A stretch of 64,000 nucleotides of DNA, taken from NCBI RefSeq assembly GCF_903772925.1, contig NZ_LR812090.1, positions 3,308,599 to 3,372,598 on the forward strand, read 5' to 3'. The position numbers and the translations under genes are program-made. Shown here in pieces: positions 46,865-55,281 of the stretch; positions within the stretch are counted from its first letter, which is position 1, and every line of letters begins with the position of its first letter. This stretch comes from Alteromonas macleodii (GTDB taxonomy: Bacteria; Pseudomonadota; Gammaproteobacteria; Enterobacterales; Alteromonadaceae). The notes below the pieces were generated by a model. The model was not told the origin of the DNA, did no database searches, and worked only from the letters and a program-made list of their open reading frames with translations.

Positions 46865-49800
46865 TTAAAACTTATGGTTTACACGCAGGCTGAATCGACG
46901 GCCCAAACGTTCATCTAAACCGAACTGATTGAATCCGAACGACGTTGCACTCAGATCATCAGCAGTTCTGTCTAAGAGATTCTGTATGTTTAACTGAATC
47001 GTAGTAGAGGTACCTGCTGTATAACCGATGCTCAAGTCGTGTAGGAAGCGTGACGAGTTTTCGTTAGTGAAGTTACCAGTAAGTGAACCATCTTCTTGAC
47101 GCTCATAGTCGTATGAATACAACTGTTGCTCTAGCGCGTCAATATGCGTTTCATTCTGCCAGCGAACACGGTGACTAACGAACCAATCTTCGTAAAACCA
47201 GTTGATATCGAACGTACCAGTCCACTTAGGATCTGCGAAATCACCTACATCTTCTTGAATTTCAGCAGTTGGGGTCGCTTGGTTCTCATTAGTAATATTG
47301 TGTTGAGTCGCAGACTGGAATCTTAACTGACCGTACTCACCCAAATCATAGCTATAGAAAATCGACAATGATACAGCTTCAAATGTTGCCAAAGCAACGT
47401 TTGCTGGGCGGTTACCAGCACGAATTACTTGGAAGTCATCCCCGCGAGTGAAGGTGTCACATGCTGTTTCATTAGGGAAGTCTGGAGAATCGTAACAGTT
47501 AGCTGCTAGCTGCTCAAATGTCACATCGTTGATCGCGCCTTCGATTTCAAGGTTGTAATAATCTAAACCAATTTGAAAATTCTCAACATACTCAGGCGTC
47601 CAAGCCAAACCGTAAGTGTAAGACTTACTTGTTTCAGCGCCAAGCTCCGGGTTACCAGAAACGTAGCCAGTTGAAATAGTTCCATCTGAAATACTCGACG
47701 TGAATGTGTCAGTATCAATACCTATTGATTCACAGTTTGCTTTTCGAGCAGAAGGGTTTGGACCTAAACCAACATAACGCGCATCACAAGGGTCGTCACC
47801 AGAGATGAAAGATTGTTGTAACGGCTGGAATAACTCATTGATTGAAGGATTACGGAATGCAGTTGCATAAGTAGCTCGTAATGATAATTCATCATTAACC
47901 AACCACTTCAAGCTTGCTTGTACTACGTCTTCTTCAGTTGTACGATCTTCAAAACCAGCTGGAGCGCTTGTATTAAACTCCTGATTACGATAGGCACCGC
48001 TTACTTCCAAGTATTTAACAAAAGGAATATCCATATCTGAGGAGATTACTGGCGCAACGAATTCCACGTACCACTCGTTTGTGTCGTAGCCACCGTTAAC
48101 AGGACGGTCAATCGAACTACGAGTAATTGGTACTCTGCCACCTACCGCTGGCTCGTATTCACTTTTTTCAATACGGCGTTCTATACCAACAACAAAGTCT
48201 AGAGGACCAGCAGGCAATTCAAAAGCAGTACCACCTAAGTTAGCAGTATATACAGTTTGCATGTTGCTCGCTTGAGACATTTGCGAACCGCCAGTAATAA
48301 AGTCTAGTGACTCTGGAGACGCTTGTGACCCGAACAGGTTTAAGGGTTGACAACCATCTAGGAATGGTAAATCTTCATCTGTTAGACCAGAACCAGAAGC
48401 TTGTGAATTGAACCCTTCGAGCGTTCCTGCTGCTAGGTCTGCATAAGCTCCACAAATGATATCGCCGCGCTGGAATCCACCTGTAAACGCAGAACGAGCA
48501 CCTTGTAATGCAGCTAACGCTTCATCAAGTGTGTCTAAGCCACGTTCTTCTCGGATAGTCTCTAGCATTTCGTCATTGACTCTTCGTGCATCAACAGCGT
48601 TTAAGAAACGTCCGTCCACGATGCCGGTTGTTCTGATATTAACGTCAGAACGACCGTGTACAACAGACACATCCCAATAAAAGTCTCTGTCTAAGGCTTC
48701 AAATTCACCTTCAAAGATATTACTTATACGCCATGTATGCGTTTCATTAGAGTTACCACCTAATGAAACTAAGTCATTGTTGAAACGGTGTACAGAGAAC
48801 TGATCGCCTTCAAGACCTGCATCTTGCATTGCAGTTAATGCCTGTGATGACAAGAATGGGTTTGATGTTGGCAATGTAATAGCAGCAGAAGTACCGCCAA
48901 AGAAACCTGTTTGGAAACCACCTTGGTTTACTAGCTCTGTACCACTTGTGTTTGCGTAAACCACATCACTTTTGAAGCGCAAGTTATCGAACAAATCATA
49001 GTTAAATGACGCATATAGATTGTGACGACTGGTAGGCGAGCGAATTTGGCTTACGCTGTCAAAGAAATCGATACTACAGATATTTCCGCGTCCATCGTCA
49101 TAGGTTTCAAGCAACGCACGGCCCGATGGAAGACGAGGTCCGGCGTTACACTGCTGAATTTGTCCGTCTTGAGTAAACTCATAGAAATTTCCATCAGGCC
49201 AAACCCCACTTCCAACACTCGGCGCAAAACCAGCAAAAGCCGGTGTTACAGCACCGAAATCAGTGAATAACTGAAGATTTACTTCATCGTAGAACAAAGA
49301 AACAGACTGTAGATCGGCGTCATCAATTACACCGTCACCATTAACGTCGTCAATTGCACCGTCTCCGTTACGGTCTAGAAATTCATTTGTAGTACCGCCA
49401 GAACCTGGGTTGTTGTTACAAAGGAAGTCTTGTTCGCACTCTAAAAGGCCATCGGTGCGCGTATATTCGGCGCCAAACGTGATGTTACCACGTCCATCGT
49501 CGAAATTTCCGCCTCCAACCATACTAAACTGGAACTCTCTTGCGTTACCCGCGTCGTTATCACCATATTGAGCGGTGACTTCAAAACCTTCGTAGTCGTC
49601 TTTAAGAATTACGTTAACTGTACCACCGATTGCATCGGCTCCGTAAGTTGCCGCACCCGTCAACGGAACTACTTCGATACGATCGATAAGTGCAACTGGG
49701 ATAGTGTTGATATCTACCTGACCACCACCGATTGAAGCAGACTGAGAGCTTACCATGCGTCGACCATTCACAAGCGTTAGTGTCCGCTGTGTGCCTAAGT

Positions 49801-50146
49801 CGAAGATGTTAGCCTGGTTTTGACCAGCATTTTCCGCATCTTGGTCACCTTCAGGTGTCAGTGAACCACCAAAGAGTGGAGATTGGTTCAAAAGGTCTGC
49901 GGCATTTGTAAAGCCTCGAACCTGAATGTCTTCATTACCAAAAGAAAAAATTGGGGTGCTTTCACTTACTTCCACACGGCGAAGACGAGAACCTGTAACA
50001 GATATTTTCTCAACCGCTTCTTCGGCAGTTGCCTCGTCATTTGTTGTTTCCTGTGCCAGCGCAAGGTTACTCGCAGAAACCGCAAGTGCAGAACCGAATA
50101 CGCAAGCTAACTTGACCGATGTAGCCAACTTAGAACTTTTAAACAT
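46865..50146 (-). CDS. TonB-dependent outer-membrane receptor
   Basis: 1093 residues. A signal peptide (ends SNLALAQ) is followed by VEKISVTGSRLRRVEVS, the plug (QRTLTLVNGRRMVSSQ, GAATYGADAIGGTVNV) and a large barrel that ends LRVNHKF. The plug is highly similar in style to the neighbouring receptor at 42384, suggesting an old duplication. It carries acidic insertions (for example RNGDGAIDDVNGDGVIDD, a calcium-binding-type dockerin-like repeat). The substrate is unknown. It is followed by a strong terminator and faces an ISNCY relic upstream. Confidence 0.9.
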   Translation of the reverse strand: MFKSSKLATSVKLACVFGSALAVSASNLALAQETTNDEATAEEAVEKISVTGSRLRRVEVSESTPIFSFGNEDIQVRGFTNAADLLNQSPLFGGSLTPEGDQDAENAGQNQANIFDLGTQRTLTLVNGRRMVSSQSASIGGGQVDINTIPVALIDRIEVVPLTGAATYGADAIGGTVNVILKDDYEGFEVTAQYGDNDAGNAREFQFSMVGGGNFDDGRGNITFGAEYTRTDGLLECEQDFLCNNNPGSGGTTNEFLDRNGDGAIDDVNGDGVIDDADLQSVSLFYDEVNLQLFTDFGAVTPAFAGFAPSVGSGVWPDGNFYEFTQDGQIQQCNAGPRLPSGRALLETYDDGRGNICSIDFFDSVSQIRSPTSRHNLYASFNYDLFDNLRFKSDVVYANTSGTELVNQGGFQTGFFGGTSAAITLPTSNPFLSSQALTAMQDAGLEGDQFSVHRFNNDLVSLGGNSNETHTWRISNIFEGEFEALDRDFYWDVSVVHGRSDVNIRTTGIVDGRFLNAVDARRVNDEMLETIREERGLDTLDEALAALQGARSAFTGGFQRGDIICGAYADLAAGTLEGFNSQASGSGLTDEDLPFLDGCQPLNLFGSQASPESLDFITGGSQMSQASNMQTVYTANLGGTAFELPAGPLDFVVGIERRIEKSEYEPAVGGRVPITRSSIDRPVNGGYDTNEWYVEFVAPVISSDMDIPFVKYLEVSGAYRNQEFNTSAPAGFEDRTTEEDVVQASLKWLVNDELSLRATYATAFRNPSINELFQPLQQSFISGDDPCDARYVGLGPNPSARKANCESIGIDTDTFTSSISDGTISTGYVSGNPELGAETSKSYTYGLAWTPEYVENFQIGLDYYNLEIEGAINDVTFEQLAANCYDSPDFPNETACDTFTRGDDFQVIRAGNRPANVALATFEAVSLSIFYSYDLGEYGQLRFQSATQHNITNENQATPTAEIQEDVGDFADPKWTGTFDINWFYEDWFVSHRVRWQNETHIDALEQQLYSYDYERQEDGSLTGNFTNENSSRFLHDLSIGYTAGTSTTIQLNIQNLLDRTADDLSATSFGFNQFGLDERLGRRFSLRVNHKF

Positions 50147-50703
50147 GTAAGTCTCCCTAGACCTAGTATTTTTATTTGTGTGTTTTTTCCGCTTTTGCGG
50201 ATATTTTTGTTAAGGTTTTAACCTTACTACTAATAAATACGAAAAACGGCAAAGGGTCAATACGCAGCGGTGTGAGAGTTTGTTGAAAAGTTCAATTTTT
50301 TTTAAAAAATTTACGAATTGTAAAGACTTGCTTACAATACAAACTTTTATTTTGTTTTTTGATGAACGACTACTTTCTGGGTTATTTCCCGTACGAACGC
50401 CTTTAATCAGTTGTTTTTAAAGAAGAGTGCATCGTCAATTACTATTGACTTTGTATCCAGTTTTACAGAAACATAGGTACTTAACTGAAAGAAATAAAGC
50501 ATGTTGTTTGTGTTCTTAACTTCCTTATCTGATGTTGTGTGGTCAATTCTTTTAACCTTATCCCTAACGCTTTGTTAACATCAAGCGACTTTTTTGTATC
50601 TTAGTTACCAAAAGATTCTGTCAAATTCATTAATCATCAAGGGATTATTACGGTTATATTTTAATAGTGTTTCGTCTTTTTTTGCATGACAGAGGTGCTA
50701 AGG
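50147..50703. other. Upstream region of the large TonB receptor
   Basis: About 560 AT-rich bases, expected to contain the promoter of the divergent TonB receptor. No gene or clear structure was recognised. Confidence 0.5.
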
Positions 50704-51560
50704 ATGTTCACGCTAAGTTCCGAAGCTCAACTCACCGTTGATGCCATTGCTGAGGTCTCTTAAAACAAAATAACCATTTCCAATACGACCGAGTTCCTAA
50801 GTAAATCTAGGCGTTTCACTGAGCGCGATCGAAAGCAAAACAAACGTAGACGTGGGCGCGTTCACAAGCGCAGAAAGCGCATGGAAGTGACAGGGTTAAT
50901 GTTGCAACTGGACGGCGTACGCATCTTTGGTTGGCGATAAAAAGTCCTGTCTGATTGCGATGATTAACGATGCCAACAGCCAGTCGTTTGCTAATTTCTT
51001 TCCTATTGAAACGAACGCTTGCTGCTAGCAATTATTACGTACAGTGGCGGAATTCACTGGCGTCTTTAAAACACTCTATGTTGATTTTACAGGTATTTTA
51101 GACGGCCCCAAGCGTTGTACCTTCTCTAAAGTGCAGCGAGCATTTGAAGAGCTAGGTATCGAAACCATCTTCGCCAATTCACCACAAGGTAAAGGACGAA
51201 TAGAGCGCGCCTTCGATACACTTCAGAATAAGCGGGTTCCGAATTTTTATTTGTGTAAAACCACAGATATTACATCGGCTGACGCGTATCCCCAGCATGT
51301 TTTATCCTAAGTGTCTGGCATTAAAAAAAGATCGTAAAACCGTCTACAGCTGATTCTGTATACCGACCAATACGCACCACGTCAACTTGACGACATGTGC
51401 ATTATGGAGAAGCACTGGGAAGATCTGCAATGACCACGCCTTCACATTTAAGGGACAGTTTTACTTCATAGAGTCACCTATCAAACATTCGATTGCTTAT
51501 CAAAAAATCGAAGTCAGAAACTTACAAGAAAAGATTGCGGAAGGTACAGGCGACTAGCTA
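50704..51560 (+). mobile_element. Decayed ISNCY-family transposase
   Basis: The gene is broken by several frameshifts and stops. Pieces in order: a start MFTLSSEAQLTVDAIAEVS, then RDRKQNKRRRGRVHKRRKRM and LMLQLDG, then LIAMINDANSQSFANFFPIE, and finally a longer piece (51044-51310) with LYVDFTGIL, FEELGIETIFANSPQGKGRIERAFDTLQ. The last block is the DDE/integrase-type region with the ISNCY motif of SPQ.KGR.ER. Continued similarity (FTFKGQFYFIESP) reaches about 51560. No intact inverted ends were identified. Confidence 0.78.
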
Positions 51561-51648
51561 TTGAGCGTCTGATTTAGCATATTGCTAGCATTGACCGAAT
51601 AATAGTAGGGACGTACTCTGGGCGTTCATACGTAATGGAATACACATA

Positions 51649-53157
51649 ATGAAAACAAACAAGCTCTTCGCCTCTTTAACACTTTCGCTTTGTTTAGCTT
51701 CGTTATTGGGCTGTACAGAACCTGAAACCCTGCCCACCTCTGCCTCTGCTGCCGCAGAATCAAAAGAAGCCAACCTTTTAAAAACTGGGCTTACTCAACG
51801 CATTCGAATTGAAGGGCAAGAGGTTGATTACCAATCTTTGGAGCAAAGACAAGCGCATTATGATGTACCTGGTGTGTCTGTTGCGTTTATGAGAAATGGG
51901 CAAATAGCTTGGACCATGCAAAGCGGCGTTAAAGATTTAGCCACTGAATTGGCTATTGATGAAAACACGGTGTTCCAAGCAGGAAGTATTTCCAAACCCG
52001 CATTTGCAGCAGTATTGATGAAATATCGCGAAGATAACCCGATAGATTTAGATGCAGATGTTAATACCTTACTCACCAGCTGGCAGTTGCCTGAACATGA
52101 ATGGACTGGGCAAGACGTTGTTTCTTTACGCAGATTATTAAGCCACACAGCTGGCACTACAGTACATGGCTTTCCTGGTTACGCGGCGGGCGAACCAGTA
52201 CCTACTTTGCAGCAGGTGCTAGAAGGTGCATTTCCCGCCAATACCGATGCTGTTGTTGTTGATATTCAACCTGGCACGCAAATGCGTTATTCCGGTGGCG
52301 GTACTACGCTTGCTCAGCTTACCTTGCAAGACGTAGCTAACGAGCCCCTGCCAACTATGTCACAACGGCTTTTGTTTAAACCTTTAGGCATGACGCGTTC
52401 TGGCTTCGAACAACCCATATCTACCAACTTATCAAATAATATGGCTACGCCGTATGACGGCGACGGAGCGCCAATTAAGGGTGGCGCCCATACCTACGCC
52501 ACATTAGCAGCAGCAGGCATGTGGAGTACACCATCAGACATGTTGAAACTGGCAAGCGGCGTGCGCAGCGTATATTTAGGGCAGAAAACCGACTGGATAT
52601 CGCAAGCCACGGCACAGGAAATGTTAACCAACAATACGCCAACCAACGAAGCACCTAATGTAGGAATAGGCTTTTTTATCAACATGAGTGACGATGGAAA
52701 AATTCTGGGTTTTGGCCACGGTGGCGCAGATGCAGGGTTTATGTCGCAGTTATACCTTGAACTAGATACCGGCAACGGCTACGCCATTATGACAAACGGC
52801 AACAATGGTAGGCAGTTAATAACTGAACTAGAAATACGCTTAAAAGAAGCGTTAGACGTAGGCTACTCGGAAGCAGAGGTTAAAAATTTAGTACCCATAA
52901 GCCAAAAGGAATTAAGTAAATACATTGGAACCTACGTGGTAACTAACCCAGTTAACGTTGATGTGGTGCTAGAAAAAACAGCCAATGGTTTTGTGCTTAA
53001 CGCATTACCTTATGTTGAGAATGAAGAATATTTTCATGAGGGTGGCGAACGATTCTTTGCTAAGAACGGGAGTAGTGTTCGTTTTGAGATGGATGAAGAA
53101 AATGGGTTGGTTGAGGCGCTTGTTATGGATGGGGGTATTCGGGGTGAACGGAGATAA
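51649..53157 (+). CDS. Beta-lactamase-fold serine hydrolase lipoprotein
   Basis: 502 residues. A lipobox (SLLGC, Cys22) predicts a lipoprotein. The penicillin-binding-protein-like domain has the SxxK pair Ser113 and Lys116 (AGSISK), a YSG motif (RYSGGGTT) in place of YxN, and HGGADAG in place of KTG, near residue 365. This resembles class C beta-lactamase and esterase or D-aminopeptidase relatives. A C-terminal lipocalin-like beta domain of about 100 residues follows (ELSKYIGTYVV). The role is likely envelope or peptide hydrolysis; resistance to beta-lactams is not claimed. It follows the ISNCY relic directly. Confidence 0.87.
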   Translation: MKTNKLFASLTLSLCLASLLGCTEPETLPTSASAAAESKEANLLKTGLTQRIRIEGQEVDYQSLEQRQAHYDVPGVSVAFMRNGQIAWTMQSGVKDLATELAIDENTVFQAGSISKPAFAAVLMKYREDNPIDLDADVNTLLTSWQLPEHEWTGQDVVSLRRLLSHTAGTTVHGFPGYAAGEPVPTLQQVLEGAFPANTDAVVVDIQPGTQMRYSGGGTTLAQLTLQDVANEPLPTMSQRLLFKPLGMTRSGFEQPISTNLSNNMATPYDGDGAPIKGGAHTYATLAAAGMWSTPSDMLKLASGVRSVYLGQKTDWISQATAQEMLTNNTPTNEAPNVGIGFFINMSDDGKILGFGHGGADAGFMSQLYLELDTGNGYAIMTNGNNGRQLITELEIRLKEALDVGYSEAEVKNLVPISQKELSKYIGTYVVTNPVNVDVVLEKTANGFVLNALPYVENEEYFHEGGERFFAKNGSSVRFEMDEENGLVEALVMDGGIRGERR

Positions 53158-53265
53158 TGGTTGGCATAGTCTAATTATTAGTCTATTTTAATTTAAAGCC
53201 GCAATTCAACGTAAAAGAATTGCAATTGCTTTGGGAAACGCATTTTGTAAAAGGACTTAAAAACC

Positions 53266-53352
53266 ATGAGTACTGAGTTCATTAAAGCAAAAATCACCAA
53301 CACCTTTCACTATGTTTCTCTCGCCCATCTCGCTAACTGGAGAACAGCATGA
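53266..53352 (+). CDS. Short leader ORF overlapping the PEP-CTERM gene
   Basis: 28 codons, MSTEFIKAKITNTFHYV..., preceded by AAAAGGA. The stop TGA overlaps the start of the PEP-CTERM gene as ATGA. The arrangement suggests translational coupling or a leader peptide. No conservation can be checked here. Confidence 0.4.
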   Translation: MSTEFIKAKITNTFHYVSLAHLANWRTA

Positions 53353-53924
53353 AAAACAGTATTAAAAATTTTGCCTTAACCTGCGCAGTTTGCATGTGCA
53401 TGGCCACTAGCGCCTTTGCTACACCCATTTTTTCTGGCACTGAACTTGTAGACCCCGACCTTGTTCGCAAAAATGTTACTCTGACCAAATTCGGAGATCT
53501 GACCCTAAGAAACACTTCGTGGGGCTTTTGGGATGGTACTTCACAGGACTTTTTGGAAAGTTACAATATAATTATTTTTGATATCCCAATTACCGAATTT
53601 CCATTCTTAACAGCTTTACTCAGCTACCAAAACAACCCAAGTGTTGCCAATCCATATTTAACGATGGACAAGCCTTTTAACTTAAACAACTTTGAAGCTG
53701 CGGCGTTTTTTGAAGACGGTTTTAACCGCTTCAGAATGCAATTAGTCGGCGGTGCAAATGGCGCACCTTACAATGGGCAAGATTTCTATCTAGAAAATAT
53801 CTATCTAGGGAATTACACCTATGTAGCTCCGCCTGCCACCAACATCAGCGAACCAAGTAGCATAAGCATTTTAGCTTGTCTAGTCGCATTAATCGCCTTT
53901 GGCAGAAAGGCAAAGGCGAGCTAA
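53349..53924 (+). CDS. PEP-CTERM sorting domain protein
   Basis: 191 residues with a signal peptide (to about residue 25, AFA) and a C-terminal tripartite tail: the SEPSS motif, a hydrophobic helix (ISILACLVALIAF) and a basic end (GRKAKAS). This is a variant PEP-CTERM signal, processed by an exosortase encoded elsewhere. The mature part is beta-rich. Function is unknown; such proteins often belong to biofilm or exopolysaccharide material. The start is chosen by GGAG eight bases upstream and the ATGA overlap. Confidence 0.85.
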   Translation: MKNSIKNFALTCAVCMCMATSAFATPIFSGTELVDPDLVRKNVTLTKFGDLTLRNTSWGFWDGTSQDFLESYNIIIFDIPITEFPFLTALLSYQNNPSVANPYLTMDKPFNLNNFEAAAFFEDGFNRFRMQLVGGANGAPYNGQDFYLENIYLGNYTYVAPPATNISEPSSISILACLVALIAFGRKAKAS

Positions 53925-53973
53925 GCTACACATAAGCTCTAAAAAGCCCCCGAACAAAAAAATCTTCCTAGGT

Positions 53974-54020
53974 AGTGCCGCTCAAACAGTTATATATTTA
54001 TGTATTATCTAAGCGGCACT
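53974..54020 (+). terminator. Long-loop hairpin after the PEP-CTERM gene
   Basis: AGTGCCGCT (53974-53982) and AGCGGCACT (54012-54020) pair perfectly across 29 AT-rich bases, followed by CTTCTTTTTG. It sits 50 bases after the PEP-CTERM stop and includes the GTG start of the next frame. Confidence 0.6.
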
Positions 54021-54343
54021 CTTCTTTTTGTCTTGGTTTTCGTTTAAGAAACGAACAAATCGTTGCTTACGCAGCCAAAATAATCAAATCGCAGTATTTG
54101 TGCCGTTTTCAGCTTCTTAATAAGTCGGTTTTTCCTAGAGGCGGATGGGATGTTAAAAAAGTGGTACTGAGTGAGCCTAAAAAACAGCATGACACCCAAG
54201 CTGAAGCGCTCCAATGGACTAAAGATGTCGCCAAAAATCAAAAATCCGAATTATATGTTCACGGTAAAGATGGAAAATTTCGAGAAAAAATAGCTATGGG
54301 AACGAACCCCATCCTCCGAAAGGTTAACGAACGGCTTCAATGA
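53975..54343 (+). CDS. DUF2188 domain protein, start uncertain
   Basis: 122 residues as open frame from a GTG at 53975 that lies inside a hairpin stem, so the true start is doubtful. The C-terminal about 65 residues (GGWDVKKV, QAEALQWTKDVAKNQKSELYVHGKDGKFREK) match the DUF2188 pattern of a small beta-alpha-beta domain. The N-terminal 50 residues are probably not part of the protein, or the gene is 5'-truncated. Its stop overlaps the start of the next pseudogene as ATGA, so the two were once coupled. Confidence 0.55.
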   Translation: MPLKQLYIYVLSKRHSSFCLGFRLRNEQIVAYAAKIIKSQYLCRFQLLNKSVFPRGGWDVKKVVLSEPKKQHDTQAEALQWTKDVAKNQKSELYVHGKDGKFREKIAMGTNPILRKVNERLQ

Positions 54344-54893
54344 ATAACTTTGACAAGAAGGCTTTTGTAAATTGCTCATTTGATGATTATAGGCAATTGC
54401 TGTTGTCAGTCATTTTTACTATAAAGTATTTAGGGTATGTTCCTCGCTTATCATGAGAGTGAGCTGATTCGGCTGAATCTAGAACTAAAAAATTGTTGGA
54501 CTTATACATGAGTCAAAATTTGTAATTCATGGTTTATCGAGGATTATATCATCCGATAAAGACGAGCATTTTCGGATGAATATGCCTTTTGAACTTGGTA
54601 TAGATTGTGGCGCGAGAGCTCTGAAAGATGGAAAGAGGGCAAATAAGCAATCACTAGTTTTAGAAAAAGGGCGATATCGTTATCAAAAAGCTCTATCAGA
54701 TTTGTGAGGCTCCGATATAAAAAACCATGATGAGGAGCCATCTAAAATAGTTGAGGTAGTTAGAGATTGGTTTGTAGCAACAGAAAATATTCGTGCTGAT
54801 AGCGGTAATAAAATTTGGTCCAAGTCTAATGAGTTTAACTCATATCTGTACAATCAGGCAGGTGAAATAGAAAGCCATGGGAGTGTAGACTAA
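54340..54893 (+). pseudogene. Disrupted gene of an uncharacterised protein family, coupled to DUF2188
   Basis: The frame starts MNNFDKKAFVNCSFDD and LLSVIFTIKYLGYVPRLS, then shifts frame. The later part reads FRMNMPFELGIDCGARALKDG, LEKGRYRYQKALSDL, a TGA where a serine codon is expected, then VEVVRDWFVATENIRADSG. The pieces run in order and are colinear with an uncharacterised family whose members begin with a KAFVNCPFD-like motif. One or more frameshifts and one nonsense codon show that it is no longer functional. Confidence 0.72.
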
Positions 54894-55281
54894 CTGTAAG
54901 TAATAGAGGTCATAGACATATGAACGATTGGTTGGCTAAAAAACAACAAATTATTCAACTACACACAGCCTCCCGCAAGCAAGCTTACTCCGGCTTGTTA
55001 ATGAGGAGTTGATGTCCGCTTTAGCAAACATTTTGCTTTCTGAGTGAGTTTGGTGGACTCTAAGGGAATTACGGCTTTTGACCAAAGTAGGATGTAGGAA
55101 ATCACGATGCCGAACGTCCGCTTCTTGTTTGAAACGTGCTACCGAAATTTAACAGAAAAAGCCCCCCTTTACTGTAACAGCAACTGTTAAAGACTAGACC
55201 TCAAAAAATCACAAAAAAGGCGAACCACTCAGTTCGCCTTTCGAATCAATCAAGCTCTAGCAGCAAGCCCGCTAAACCACC
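54894..55281. other. Intergenic region, no firm gene
   Basis: 388 bases. A 30-codon frame at about 54919 (MNDWLAKKQQIIQLHTASRK) may be a decayed piece of the preceding accessory module. The gcvP terminator lies at the right end. Confidence 0.45.
55213..55241 (-). terminator. gcvP terminator
   Basis: AAAGGCGAAC (55216-55225) pairs perfectly with GTTCGCCTTT (55232-55241) around CACTCA; on the minus strand TTTTTT follows. It terminates the glycine cleavage operon. Confidence 0.92.

Noticed and set aside
51649-53157. Beta-lactam resistance enzyme
   Set aside because: The YxN and KTG motifs are altered to YSG and HGG and a C-terminal lipocalin-like domain is present, so a general serine hydrolase is more likely.
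53974-54020. Integron attC site
   Set aside because: The hairpin lacks the conserved RYYYAAC/GTTRRRY ends and no integrase is present; a terminator with a long loop explains it better.
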